Source of the DNA: Byssochlamys sp. IMV 00236
Lineage: Eukaryota > Ascomycota > Eurotiomycetes > Eurotiales > Thermoascaceae
Direction: 5' to 3'
Length of the DNA: 64,000 nt
Assembly (NCBI GenBank): GCA_001931875.2
Contig: MSJH02000814.1
Coordinates: 62,001-126,000 of the forward strand
The notes beneath the pieces were generated by a model. That model was given only the letters and a program-made list of their open reading frames with translations. It was not told the origin of the DNA and ran no database searches. Below are positions 23,588-35,466 of this stretch, one piece after another (within the stretch, counting starts at the first letter, position 1; each line of letters opens with the position of its first letter). The translations under genes and the position numbers were made by a program.

Positions 23588-24505
23588 TTAGACCCAGACA
23601 TCGCCAGTAAGCTCGATCAGCTCCTGCACAGTGAAGACAATATCCGCCTCCGGAGGGACGGGAGGACGGTCGTACATCGCATGGAATGGCAGCACCAATT
23701 GAGCGGTAGCGCTAGTCGTCGTGACGGTGATCTCTTGAATAGAGTACGCCTGCTGAGTCGCTGCAGGCTGCCGAACCAGAGGCGGTAGCGCTGGGGGATT
23801 GGATTGACGGAAGCCGTCGAGGATAGCTTGAGTCAATAGAGGCGTATTGGGAGGCGCAAGCTGCCATTTTTCGATAAGTATGCTACGCGAGCGAGCCTCG
23901 ACCTTCATGACAATAGCAATACGCACATCTCCCTGGGAATTGTTAAACCACCACAGGGCGTCCATGCGCATTTTAGGCAAGGAATCGCTATTTCCGACCT
24001 CGACTACCACAGTAGGCCAAGGCCTTGCCTGGCCGGGGGCTCCAATCCTCGAAGGTGGGTAAAAAGATTGGTCGGGTTCTTTGGCTTTGGTAGTGACAGT
24101 GCCTGCGCGACGAGCGGCACCTCTAAATCTGCATTGACCTGGCAGAATACCCATCATTGCAAATTTCACGACTATGTGGCTGATGAGCAGGGTCACTGGT
24201 CCTTCGTGATTGTCACCGGGCTTCACTTTGATGATGGCAGTACTCCCATCAAATTCGAGACGGCATGGCACACCGAGAATATGAGGCTCATCCTTGAGCC
24301 TCTGGATGGCATAGTTTGAAAGGCCGAGGACAACAATATACTGGTTGCCCTCGTCCGAATTTGTCTTGAGCTGGGTATAAACGTGCTCAGCTGCGCGAGT
24401 AAGACGGACGACGTTGGAGAATGAGACCGTGAGATGGTCCGGTGGCAACGCCGAAAAAGGATCATAAGTTGTAACTGGAGGTGGTGTGCTATGCGCCATG
24501 GCCAT
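23588..24505 (-). CDS. Fungal orphan with possible PD-(D/E)XK nuclease-like core
   Basis: This intact single exon encodes 305 aa and starts MAMAHS at 24,505. I do not know a named homologue. The middle has the layout of the restriction-endonuclease-like fold: an Asp in DQSFYPP (D145), then a hydrophobic strand ending in E-V-G (VVVEVG, E169), a Ser-Leu-P-K helix (SLPKMRMDALWWF) and another strand (VRIAIVMKV, with K201). Similar DQSFxP...VVEVGxSxSLxxL blocks recur in multi-copy hypothetical families of filamentous fungi, sometimes compared with Uma2-type nucleases. Nuclease activity is inference. The flanking parts are Pro/Thr rich, and no signal peptide or membrane segment is present. It is tail-to-tail with the ArAE-type gene. 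Confidence 0.7.
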   Translation of the reverse strand: MAMAHSTPPPVTTYDPFSALPPDHLTVSFSNVVRLTRAAEHVYTQLKTNSDEGNQYIVVLGLSNYAIQRLKDEPHILGVPCRLEFDGSTAIIKVKPGDNHEGPVTLLISHIVVKFAMMGILPGQCRFRGAARRAGTVTTKAKEPDQSFYPPSRIGAPGQARPWPTVVVEVGNSDSLPKMRMDALWWFNNSQGDVRIAIVMKVEARSRSILIEKWQLAPPNTPLLTQAILDGFRQSNPPALPPLVRQPAATQQAYSIQEITVTTTSATAQLVLPFHAMYDRPPVPPEADIVFTVQELIELTGDVWV

Positions 24506-25369
24506 TTTGAGAGATAGTGGGTTTATATAGTACGAACGGAGTTTCCTGGGAACGAGAAACGAGAGAGGAGAAAAACAAGTTCGAGTACTTGCTGAGCGAG
24601 AACATAAAGAAAAACGGACAAGAGTAGGTATCTATAAGTGAGATTATCAAAGAAAAGGCATAGTGGATCATATCTAAAGGGAAATACCTACCAATAATTG
24701 TCCTGTCTATTCACTTGAATGTAGCAACATAAGAGAAAGAAATATAAAAGAGAATAAGACAAGTTTCAATAAAGTAGGGGTGAATCTAAGACTCAACTAA
24801 ATAGTTAGATAAAGGTGATATGAAAGTGAATACAAAATTGTGCTGGATGGTAACGTATTCAGAAGAAGACTCGATATATCACCATGTGGTAACTCACTGG
24901 CCGGCGTGCCAAGGCTGACATAAATAAGCCCCAGGCCTAAACTATATGCAGAGTACAGCAACTTTGCGTCGGAAAGTCGAGAGACATAGTCAGTATGTGC
25001 TTATAACCTGTGTATATATCCGGTTGATGAGAAGTTTACATGCATCACGATGCATTCTGATAATCTCAGATAGTGATCTACTTTCCTCCTTCCTTCGATT
25101 AATCAGTTCCCGTAGTGGCCATATGTGCCTACTTTCCCATGTAAAAGCGACTCTTCTTCTCACATTATGTCATGGTTTAGCAGCCACTCGATCATCTGCT
25201 TCGAGAGCCAGCCTTGGATACAGTCATGGATCCACGTGGACATGACTTTGATTCGCAAGGTGTGCCCTTGGTAGGCGGTAATGATGGCAATTTCGTGGAA
25301 AAAGATCCCTTAGTAGTGTGATCAGGGAGAAATATAACGTGCACCAAGCGTCCGTCCTAGGACGGGACT
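24506..25369. other. Intergenic, 5' side of the PD-(D/E)XK-like gene
   Basis: No gene seen. The 24,660-24,850 part is A-rich on the plus strand. Short plus-strand frames at 24,946-25,245 show no domain. Confidence 0.35.
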
Positions 25370-26647
25370 CTATGACGCGAGATGCTGCTGAGTCGCGATT
25401 GTATCGACACGCTTCCTACGCTGACGTTTTGGCTGGGGGGGAAGGACATGCGCTGCAGCACGCTTTCGGATCGGGGGGACTTCATTGTCATCAGAACCAA
25501 TAATGATAGCAACACTCGACGTAGAAGAGAGGTAATGAAGCAGATAGAAATCAGAGAAGAACCAACCGTCCTTCGTTGGACTAGCGTGGTCATAGTCATC
25601 GGTGATGCCACAAACTGCGATCAGGCGGATTCTTGGACCAACATCGGGTGGGCAGTCTGTCAAGAATAAGAGACGCTTCAAGGTTTCTGTGGTCCAATAG
25701 TTCGCCCGAACAACATGAAAGACTGGAGTCGACTCTGGCATCATGGTAAACATGGTGAGATAATCTGTAGCTGTCGTCACTGGTCCGAATGATACATTTC
25801 CCCTACCAGAAAGTATTGTAGCTAGCAGAAGATCTTTCGTGATTCGAAAATAAACCGACAGACCAGTGAAAGGTTTGACAGCGTAACTCGTTAACGCGTC
25901 GTTGATGAGCGATCTCGGCATCACGTATGGCATCGAGCATGGGAAAAATATCATCACCCGCCGCGGTCTCGTTTCCTTGTGGTTGCACTCTATCTTGTGA
26001 ATGGGTCATGCTTGCTTCCCCCTGGGGATCTCTCGGGGGTTTTATGCCCGAGGTCTTGCTCGCTTTAGACTTTGTTCCTTTCATCGATTTCATGCTTAAG
26101 TATTTTCAGTTCGGTGCTATACTGGTACCCGCGGGCACCACCCGCTCAGGGACGTACAACCGCCACAGTTGTACCGCCTGTTCAGGACTAGAGGTGCTAG
26201 TTCATTTTGTTCTCCCTCTCTCGGTGCCACCCGGAGAAGGATATCAGCCTTAAGGGTCTGGTTAAGCGAAGCGAAGTAGCGTTGCACGCGATTGTTATTC
26301 TTTGGTATTGCGGTCTTCTTCACGATTGATGCCGGTTTCGCGAGAACATTCCCTCTTCCTGTGTCCGACGTGGGTTTCGTGAGGACCTTCCCACTCGATC
26401 CTTCTTTGGTCAAATCGACGTCGTTCCATGACGGGGGTCGAGTGAGATACTTGAAACTTACAATCTTGGTAGGATCCTTGAACTTTCTCATTACCGCTTT
26501 AAACTCAGCTCGGATTGTCTTCGCACATTCTTGAAGAACTCGTGCCCAGTGGCGGTAGTCGAATCGCGATAGATAATTTCGAAACTCTTCGTAGCAGTCG
26601 TCTTCCTCAATGTCTGCATCACGCAGAACATTAGGCGGCTCGTTCAA
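25370..26647 (-). pseudogene. Unrecognised locus, multi-exon or broken
   Basis: Three overlapping or adjacent minus-strand frames look protein-like but do not join simply: 26,117-26,647 (176 codons, acidic then basic), 25,803-26,093 (Lys/Ser-rich start, then DIFPMLDAIRDAEIAHQ) and 25,370-25,957 (contains GPVTTATDYLTMF and a C-terminal basic run KRQRRKR). The first two can be linked by an intron of about 47 nt from GTGGTG near 26,141 to TTAAG near 26,095. The step into the third frame needs either an implausibly short intron (about 36 nt, near 25,830) or a frameshift. I recognise no domain. The basic run could be a nuclear localisation signal. It could be a real gene with one intron I misjudged, or a decayed one. 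Confidence 0.35.
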
Positions 26648-29457
26648 CTAGACAGTCCGAAGCGTCTGTGGTATATAGTTATTAGGAACTTTCCAAGACT
26701 TGGGTGTTCCGCTAAGTAGTCCATCTGTCGTGGTTCTTGGATTTCCATTTGCCCTCAAGCCAGCGTGGTCCATCGTTGTGGACGTATGGTGATGAGATAC
26801 AGAGACAGCTTTGCAAATGGGTGTATCTGTGCTACACCCACATGAAAAGATGGTCGTGCATCCTGGTCTCTCTTAGGGCTAACAATCGCACTTCTTCGAT
26901 AGGATCATCTCAATTCTGTCAGCACGGCCCAATGAAAAGCGGAGAAGTGTTATTTAAGCGCTGCAGGGCCCGCCTGATCCCTGGTTTATCTGATCTTTAC
27001 TTCTAGGTATATTAACGCCATTCAGGTCGGGGGACGCTTCTCCAGGCAAGAATTCGACCTGGAGAGAGATGTTCGGGTCATATCTAACCTGACACAGGTA
27101 GTGTATGCGCCGCTAGTTGTTTTGAAGAAATGACATAAAGATCTTGTTTCCGTTTTGTAGGATGAGAGCGCGCCTTATTTCGTCAGATAAGCTTCCCTGA
27201 AGGCTGTATAGTGTGGTACTTACAAAGGCTTTGAGTGTGGTATATAAAATCATATGGTTGACATCTACCGAAGTCGCTTTTTAGTTTGTGCCTTTGGCAA
27301 TAGGATCGGAAACTCACCACAGGAACACCCTATCGCCGAGATCTCTATGGAACTTCCCAATATCAGGTCTCTGCGGGGCAAGAATTCATAGAAGAGAAGA
27401 GGTATGAGAGTAAATATATATGAACAAGGTTTATAAAGGAGCACAGATTTCACTGTACGGAGTGAAATGCCCTGTCGATTGGTCCTTACATCCATAGCGC
27501 ATTCTTTTCCTAGAGTCCCCCAAATTAGCCCCAGTACAAACATCAAGAGCCAGAAGAATAGTGAGACAGAAAATACCATACCGGAATAGCAAAATATGAT
27601 AGTGATATCTTCCCCCACGGTCAGAGCTTATTGTAGATAGAAGTGCATGCACACAACTCATCATGGAATCGCTTATTAGACATGGAAATGCACAACTTAT
27701 GCCTAGGCAACGGCGGCCGCCTGAAGGGCGTCGCGTTCTTCTGGGCCCAACGTTTAGAAGAGCGCTGGCCGTGAATGATGATGAGTTCGTGGTATTACCA
27801 GTAGCATATATAAAGTGTAAGAGTCGATAGAAGTAGTGCTCCAGGGTACCACTTTGCTAGTATCCCGCCCGAAGTCCGGGGACCCTCAAGCTGATAGATA
27901 GCTTGAAGAAAATCTATCAACGAGAAATGATAGCCATTATACTGTATGAGGCGTAGAGAAAAGAGCAAAGTATCCAAGGGCTCGGGCAAGATAGGCGACA
28001 TATATGGAGTAAATAGAAGGTTTGTGTAAACGTTCTATGCCCGAATAAGTAGTCTTGAGTATGCACCTATAAACAAGGATATAGAGTAGGGAAGATTATA
28101 TGAAATGCAAGGAATTGCATCTGAGTTACTTTGGACCCAGAGAGAAGCCATTTACCGTGGAGATGATGGATAGACTTGAAAAGATCTGCCTCCTTAAGGA
28201 GTTTTTATAATTCCCCCAGGTCTCCTAGAACGGAGAAGGAAAGGGTATCGGGATATTTATCAGATGCCATATTTATGCGTGCTTAAAGACGAAGGCAGTC
28301 TGCCGGAGTTATAAAATCCATAAAAAATAGAAATCTTGAGAGTATTATAAAAGTTAGGAAATAGAAGGTAGTGACTGAAATCTAGTATATTATATTAGCA
28401 ATGGATGCTTTACCAATATAACAGGGGACGCATCCTTTTCTTTATTCTTTTTCCTTGCTTCCTTTTTTTCCCCCTCACTTTCTTTCTCTTACCTTTCTTC
28501 AGCATTATCCTCATTATTCATTGACACTAGCTGCTGCACCTCAGGATGTATATAACGGAAACGATTTGAATGTCTGTAAATATACACAGCTCCATATACA
28601 CGGCAATAAAGGTAGAAAGGAAGTATTTTCTTATCTTCGTCAAGAGAGGGTATTTATACCCCTCTCGTTCCAACGGCTCTTATTCATAGCAAGGGTAGTG
28701 ACTGAATGTCTGCTTCCCCCGCGTGAAATTAGGAAAGAGAGTAACTTACGCAATTGCTTTGGTTGGAAATACCCACAGCTCTGCTATATGATTTGTGCAT
28801 GCAGTGGGCCGAGACAGGCAGATTCACTTGGCTTGGTCAGCACTTTGACGGAGTCTTCCATTCAATACCGAGAATGAGCGTATGAGGTTTTGGGCGTAGT
28901 GATGTATATTAATTCTGCAAGATCCGGATAGCTGCCCTGGGATGTTTTCGAGAACTTATACTGGATAGAAGTATTAACTAGGGATGCGACAGCGATCTCT
29001 ATGCGGAATATACACCAATTTGGATAGCAACTGTTAGGATTGATACTGTATTGTCTGCTATCGTCTCCCGTCTTCTCGTAGATAGTTCCTGGAACTGCTT
29101 CTTAGAGAAGTGACATGAATGATTACGATAGAATATAGAAGTTAAAGAGGACCTTCTAACTTGGTGACATGTTGTCAATTATTAGAGTATTAGCTGATAT
29201 GATCAGTATGCTTACAATGATCGCTCACACGCCTAACGCTACTTGCTCGTCACATGCATGGCAGAAATGCAGACAGGTCAAAAAAAGCATGGATGATAAA
29301 AGATGCATCAACGCGCAAATGGTGACGCAGAAGCCCGAGCACACCATTTCTGGCAGACGGGAGCCAGTAAATGTCCAGTCTGCAGTCACAGGAGCCAGGC
29401 TGAACCGGCGGGTTTCATCATGACTCGTAATCTCGTCTCTCACGGGTAGTGACCACT
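26648..29457. other. 2.8-kb stretch without a recognisable gene
   Basis: Composition is moderately AT-rich but not RIP-like. Frames on both strands are short, mostly lack ATG starts and show no domain. A pyrimidine-rich tract of about 60 nt at 28,437-28,500 resembles a fungal core promoter or leader, but no convincing plus-strand gene follows it. I found no tRNA-like cloverleaf by eye. Confidence 0.4.
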
Positions 29458-30161
29458 TTACAGCAGGTAGGCGAAACCGCCTAGGAACCCTGCAACCAGG
29501 CCAAACAGGCCGTACACCTGCCCAATTTCCAGAGCAAAGGTGCTGGCATCACCCTTCTTGGCAGCAGCAGTCGAGGCAGAGCCAAATCCAGTATAGACGA
29601 CGTTTCCACCAGAGGTGCTGCTGGCGCTAGCGGTAGGGTTGGAAGTAGCAGAGGTGGTGGTTATGTTGTAGCGCTTGGGGTTCTGGGCACCGCAGGGGTG
29701 GTCATCACGGCACGCAGCTTGGCAGCTGGACTCCCCATTGCAGTTGTTCACGCATTGATTGTTGGCCTCCGTGCAGATGAAGTAGGGGAGAGTCTGGGAG
29801 TATTCCGAGGAGTTGGGCTGCTGGCCATTGCTGCAAACACAGCTGAAGCTGAGGGTTTTCTGGAAGGATGCCAGATCAGCATGTTTGCAAACATCTAATC
29901 ACCCGTAGGGTGGACTTACCGGGTTACACGAATTGTCCTCAGGCTGACCTGTCACCCCGGGAAGCTGCAGACAGATGAGAGGGCAGGACGTCTTTTGAGA
30001 CTGGCACCATTGATCTAGACCAGTTAGACACATCATCAGACTGCAGGGACACATGTAAACTCACCTCTGGTCGAGAGGGGGACACTGTTCGGGTCAATGC
30101 TCTGAGCAACACCCAGACCAGCCACAGAGGACAGGAGCAGAAGGATAGATCCAGCCAACAT
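29458..30161 (-). CDS. GPI-anchored cysteine-rich surface protein, DUF7707 type
   Basis: Three exons encode 197 aa; introns are 30,015-30,064 and 29,860-29,919. The ATG at 30,161 opens a signal peptide (MLAGSILLLLSSVAGLGVAQ). The mature part has about a dozen cysteines in an order I recall from the fungal DUF7707 family: DQWCQ, SCPLICLQ, DNSCNP, FSCVCSNG, YFICTEANNQC, NNCNG, CQAACR, HPCG. A Ser/Thr/Ala-rich stalk of about 35 residues follows, then a hydrophobic C-terminus (YGLFGLVAGFLGGFAYLL) typical of a GPI-attachment signal. The protein is predicted to sit on the plasma membrane or cell wall; its function is unknown. All splice phases agree. Confidence 0.88.
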
Positions 30162-31787
30162 TTTGTGATAATGCTCTGCTGACGGCTACGCGCAGATGGA
30201 GAGAAGGGAACAACGAGAGTGACCCTGGCAAATGCCAAATAAGTCAGTTTCACTGTGTCTTTTTCTGTAGATCCGTTGTTCCCGGGGAGAGTCGAGGGGA
30301 ATGTTGGGGGCTCGGGCTGCTCACCGATGAAGTCTTCGCTAGTACGACTATCACGCTCCGGCCCAGTCCAGGAATGCTGATGGAGAATTGGACGACCGTT
30401 GACTACAAGCCACTACTGACGAAAGAAGTGAAAAAAGAGAAAAGTGAAGACTGACTGCGCCTCAAGTAGAAAGACAGTGAGGAAGTGAAAGGGGAGGAAG
30501 AGGGCGGATCTTGAGGATTTAGCAACAAGCCATGTTATGGCATACGGAGATAATAGCCAACCGAGAGCCGGGGGAGCTCCTGTAGAATGTACAAGGTGAT
30601 ATCCAGGATCTGCCGAACAGTGGTCCCCTAGAAGAAGCTAGAGAGCAATAGCGTTGCAGCTAGACCCGTCGAGGACTGGAATTGACATATCGAGCAAGGA
30701 GCTGTCACCGTTGAGTCTTGACAGTGGAGTACTGAGTACAACAGCAAGTTAGTTCTTCTGCGAACAGCTAGCCCAAGCTGCCACTCCAGAGTCCATCCAT
30801 ACTCCATACAGGCTCGAGAGAGCACTAGATTTTAGTCCTGGTCTTAGAAGGAAAAGTAATAAGCTCGCGCCTTGATTGTCACTGCGACCAGCAGCTCACC
30901 ACCATCTACCCCCCCAGTCTTCCCCTCTGCGTGGACGATCATGTCTTTTCCGGAGTCCCGACACTGCAAGAAAGACATTCCTGCTATTCCCACTGAGCTC
31001 AGGAATCACTCAACGGGACTGTGGTGGTGGGAACCACAGTTTGGTAGGTTGAAAAGAGGATCCTAGAAGGGACTGGAAGAGAAGAGAGAACGCCATGGCT
31101 TGCGGTGGTCTTAGATGTGCCAGTGGGTGATAGATACACAAGACTCCTTTTTTCCCCGTAGCTGATAGGATCTGACGGACTGTGTTTAGCGTGATCCTAA
31201 CTGGATCTAACAATAGCTTCTTTCTCCGCGCTAGAGATGAATAATGAACGGAAGATAGTTACCCGCCATTCACAATCATTATTCTTTGGGAGCAGTTTGT
31301 CGATCAGCCAAAATAGGATGTTTAGGGTTTTGTTTCCCAGGCCCTACCTTCCTATTTGGAGTGTTTCTGCTGATACCCTTGCACGTCCCGTGACTGGTCC
31401 CGTGCGCTCCCTATGTTTGGCTCAAGTTGGCTGCGCAAAAGGAGGATTTGATCCCGAGCATCTGATAGATACAAACCAGCTTCCATTCGCGTCTCTCAAT
31501 GGGCTTGTCTTAGACGCGTTTCTTTCCTTATCACCAGCGCAGGTTAAGGTCCCTCGCTACGCCAATTATTAATTATTTGATTTGGTCCTGTCCTCAACGT
31601 CTGGCGCTGGAGACAGGCTGCGGCCAAGTTGGCGTGACATCGCTGAACCCAACTACAAAAATCACCGGACTCTTAAATCTTAGTGCCCTATATCATCTAT
31701 CTATCGGCACCTTCCACCGCATGAATCAGCGCTTTGCGCCGGTCTCAGACGATCTCATCCCCTCGAGACTGTCGCTGCTTCTGATGG
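30162..31787. other. Divergent intergenic region with uORF
   Basis: A purine-rich run at about 30,411-30,505 is a pyrimidine tract on the minus strand upstream of the DUF7707 gene. An upstream ATG at 31,721 opens a 27-codon frame ending at 31,804, which overlaps the start of the PX gene out of frame. No other gene is seen. Confidence 0.45.
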
Positions 31788-32708
31788 ATGGAGTCAGCCA
31801 ATGAGGAGGCCGGTCTGCAGCGGCGCTCCCCCGCATCCTCGTTGAGCGTCTCGGATAACGAGGGCCTCGTGGCGGCGTCCAACAGTGCCGGTGCCAGCAA
31901 TAATACTGGCACGGCCCTCTCGTCATCCCCAGGGGGCTCACATTCTGATAATGATCAGAATAATGCGTCCAAGAAGGAGCGCCCCATCTCTGGCGTAGTT
32001 CCTCCGTACTGGCGCCATTATCGGAATGTCTCGCGAACTTCCCAGGCTTCGTTTGACGGGGCGGCCGCCATCACGCTCGAGGACCACACCGAGGATCCGG
32101 GGGCTGAGACAAGCCGCGGTCTATGGGCGAAGAGCGTTACAATCGACGATCATGTGGTAGTGCAAGGCAAAACAGGCGTGGGAGCATATGTCGTATGGAA
32201 TTGCAAGATTCAAACTCTAGATGTGGGTCGTCTTCCCCGCGTAGATCTTGTAATAGTCAGTGATTGCTGATCTCACTGCAGGGTGGTCCAATGGTATTAC
32301 GACTGAGGTATGATTGCAATAACGTCGTTGTATTGGGATTGTCTGTTGATTATTCAGATACTCGGAGTTCGACGATTTGCGCCAGAAATTACTGCAGGCT
32401 TTCCCCAATTCGAAAAATGCATTGCCGCCCCTCCCTCCAAAGAGCATGCTATGTGAGTATCGCAGTTGGATAGTTAATTGCTTAAGAATGGTTGACTAAT
32501 CTGTCTTCACAGTCAAGTTTCGACCTTCCTTCCTGGAGAAAAGGAGGGAGAGGCTAGAATATTTCTTTAAGTCGGTGCCCGTCGTTTCATGCCTGACTTG
32601 CCCCGTCAACTGTGACTGACATTGATATCACTTAGTTGCGTGCTCCTGAACCCCGAGTTCTCTGGATCTCCCGTGCTGAAAGACTTCATCTTCGCTCACA
32701 TCGGCTAG
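31788..32708 (+). CDS. ypt35: PX-domain protein, Ypt35-like
   Basis: Five exons encode 228 aa; introns are 32,223-32,281, 32,308-32,357, 32,453-32,512 and 32,571-32,635. The product is a small phosphoinositide-binding PX protein; yeast Ypt35 acts at endosomes and vacuoles and recruits the lipid transporter Vps13. The N-terminal 60 residues are Ser/Asn-rich and probably disordered, followed by VVPPYWRHYRNVSR. The PX fold covers about 110-228: VVWNCKIQTLDGGPMV, RLRYSEFDDLRQKLL (basic lipid-binding Arg), a Pro loop LPPLPPKS, FRPSFLEKRRERLEYFF, and NPEFSGSPVLKDFIF near the end. The ATG at 31,788 is chosen because ATGs at 31,721 and 31,784 lead out of frame to a stop at 31,804. Confidence 0.9.
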
Positions 32709-33427
32709 CGCACGTTGTTCATTGACAAAACTACGATGCGGAGACGGTCTTTGGACGACTGGAAAGTGTCTACTCAATCGCCACTAGGGTTATTTACGAT
32801 GGCAGATTATTCTTCCTTTGGGTAGTTAGTATGGGTTGCTTATGACTAACGATATCTCTAATTATATTTCAACATCTAGTGCTATATATTGCTACTTTTA
32901 ATAACTCACCTATACCATATTTACTATCTTGCTATACGGAGTTGCTGACAAGACCGCGGTAGATTGAGATATCCTGTCTGCGTGAAGAACCCCGCCATCA
33001 CTGCAAGCTGCTCATGTAGCTGCTTTGAACATTGGTCGTAGTCTGATTATGTGTCGCCGTCTCTACGCAACGTATAGATCGTAGTATGATCCTGCCTCTG
33101 TTTAGTTTCACGACGAATCTGATTGGCGAGGTAGTTACCCCCAGCAGATAATCTTAGAAGGTAACATATCCATGAATCAGTCCTCTTATCTCATGTAGTT
33201 AGAGAGCCCGTCAAAAGGATTAACTAAGACACGGGATACCGAACGGAGCAAAATCCCGAATTCTTAAAAAAGGTACACTAGGGAGTCGATCATCGCCCAG
33301 CCTATCAAACTCAGCAAACCTTCACGGATACTCCCCCACGGATCTTGCCGTGCGGAACGCGTCTATCGCGACCATCCAACATGAACCTTGAACAATAACA
33401 ATCCCAGAGTACACTCTTTGCGTTTCA
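32709..33427. other. Intergenic
   Basis: No gene seen. AT-rich around 32,830-32,940. It holds the 3' end of the PX gene and the promoter of the IQ-motif gene. Confidence 0.4.
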
Positions 33428-35466
33428 ATGCCATCGTCTGATCAGCAGGATACCGCTGTCTCTATGCTGGATGTCATGGCAGGCCTGGGCGCGAGTCCAA
33501 ACACTATCGCAGACGAGCATACAGCCAATGACGTCAGTCATCCTCCGAAGGAAAATGAAGCGATGAACAAACAGACGGACCAGCTAGAGAAACTTGGTAT
33601 GACTGAGAAAGAGCGTGAGAAAGCTGCGATAATCATTCAGGTGCGCCTATTATATTGTATCCACGTCTTCATGAAGCGCTGGAAAAGGACTCGTACTAAA
33701 TCGCGCCAGAGAAACTATCGTGGTTACAAGACGAGACGAGAACTTAAAGGTCTTGGTCTCGACGCATCGACCAGGTGGCTTGAGGTACGTACGACATACT
33801 TTCCACTTTTGCGCTGGTGTTTGAGTTTCGCAGTATGATCTGCAGCTCGCTCCTATGCATGTTTGTGTTCTTGCAGGTGCTGATCGTCTCATACAGGCTG
33901 TTAAAGAAGCCCAATGGCGTCAATCAACGCGCCCTCAACTGCCACATGTAGACGAACAGGAGCCATCTTCGCCTGGAGACAAAACACCTCGTATCCAGGC
34001 ACGCGAAACCTGGAAGAGGGTGGGTAGTATCGCACGCCGTGCCGGTGGGGACGACAATATCCTCGATGAAGTCGCTGCATGCGAAGCCAATAATGATGGT
34101 TCACATGCCGACGTAGAGGCAGACAACAGACGCAGCTCAACCGTTTCAGGAATCGAGAGCGAGAAAACAGCAAAGATGATGGATCTCCAGTACTTTCTCG
34201 AAATGGTCGATACGAAACATCGTTATGGTAGTAATCTGCGCAGCTACCACAACTACTGGAAGAACTCACCGTCCAAGCAGAATTTCTTCTACTGGCTCGA
34301 CTACGGGGATGGTAGGAACGTAGACCTACCGCAGTGCCCGCGAGACCGTCTGGACCGAGAGCAAGTCCGTTACCTGAGCCGCGAAGAAAGGATGGATTAT
34401 TTGGTCCAGGTCGACAAATCAGGGCGATTCCGATGGGCGAAGAATGGAGAAAGGGTAACCACAGACAGCGATCGATTCAAGGACAGTATACATGGTGTGG
34501 TTCCGGTGGAGGACAAAACACCTCGATTCAGAGGCAATTCCGCGGAAGGGAATGAAATTGCGGACGCCAGCTCCTCGTCCTCAGCCAATGATGAGGAAAG
34601 TGATAGCTCGAGTGAAGAAGTTAACCATTATCTCAACCACGATCTCAACGAAGCGAAAGGGGTGAAGAAGCTGGCGTATGTGAGTCCAGCGGTGATTTTC
34701 AATCATCTTATGAAAAAGTCTTTGAAGAAGAAGGACAAGTGGATTTTCGTACGTTGTGCCCACTTCCTCAATCGCACAGGCTTGTTGTGATGCTAATTGC
34801 AGTAGGTAGCTGGTACGTGATACTGCAGGAGGCGGGGCTCTCGCTTCTCGCGCATGCCCTAATGGCGTCTTACTTGCATCACTTGGTACTAAGCACGATA
34901 TACAGATACATCCTTTCGTTTGTACGTCGGCATCAAAGAATCGGGTGCTTTCCAGCATTCATCATTCCTGCGTGGTGCCCGTATCTCTTCCGCTGGTGTG
35001 ATCAAGATCAAAGATGGACAACTCCGAAGTCTATCCCCTCTCAGGTACGTACTATCTGGTGTCAAACCCCCATACAACCAGGCAATTAACAAAACGTAGC
35101 GGTCACTATCGACCCCCAGCAGCAAACTTTCGCCGTTTTGTGCATGCTCTTGAAGACCAGGGCGTCGACATGTCGCGCGTTTCGATCAGCAAATCATACG
35201 CAGTTCTGGTCGGAATTGAAGGCTATGCTAAGGTCAAGAAGGGCAAGAAGAAATTCCACGAGAAGATCGATACGATCAAAGCGAAACACAGTCAGCATAA
35301 AGAGATTAATTCAAGTCACGCAGACAAACTTACCAAATCAGAGTCCCAGAAAGAGGAGCATGACCATCAGCAAAATGGCAAAGACTTACCAATGCGCCCC
35401 AAAGGGAGAGGCATCCCTGGTACAGCGCCTGAGGAGGGAGTACCACCTCCTGAGGGAAGGAGGTGA
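33428..35466 (+). CDS. IQ calmodulin-binding motif protein with a 7-nt microexon
   Basis: Six exons encode 550 aa; introns are 33,641-33,709, 33,785-33,896, 34,749-34,805, 34,813-34,905 and 35,045-35,099. The IQ motif (AAIIIQRNYRGYKTRRELKG) spans the first join, so the protein should bind calmodulin or a related light chain. It belongs to a conserved fungal family marked by MVDTKHRYGSNLRSYHNYW, FFYWLDYGDG and YLSREERMDYLV; the cellular role is not known to me. An acidic Ser/Glu-rich linker at about 325-345 precedes the region KWIFVADTSFRLYVGIK, which is read only if the 7-nt exon GTAGCTG (34,806-34,812) is included. After GHYRPP and the region to about 480 the C-terminus is Lys/His/Glu-rich and low complexity. 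Intron 2 uses the second of two CAG acceptors 20 nt apart. Confidence 0.87.

Noticed and set aside
28455..28877. 140-codon plus-strand frame after a pyrimidine tract
   Set aside because: No ATG at its start, composition unlike coding sequence, no domain.
31237..31572. 111-codon plus-strand frame upstream of the PX gene
   Set aside because: No recognisable domain, and it lies in the probable promoter and leader of the PX gene.
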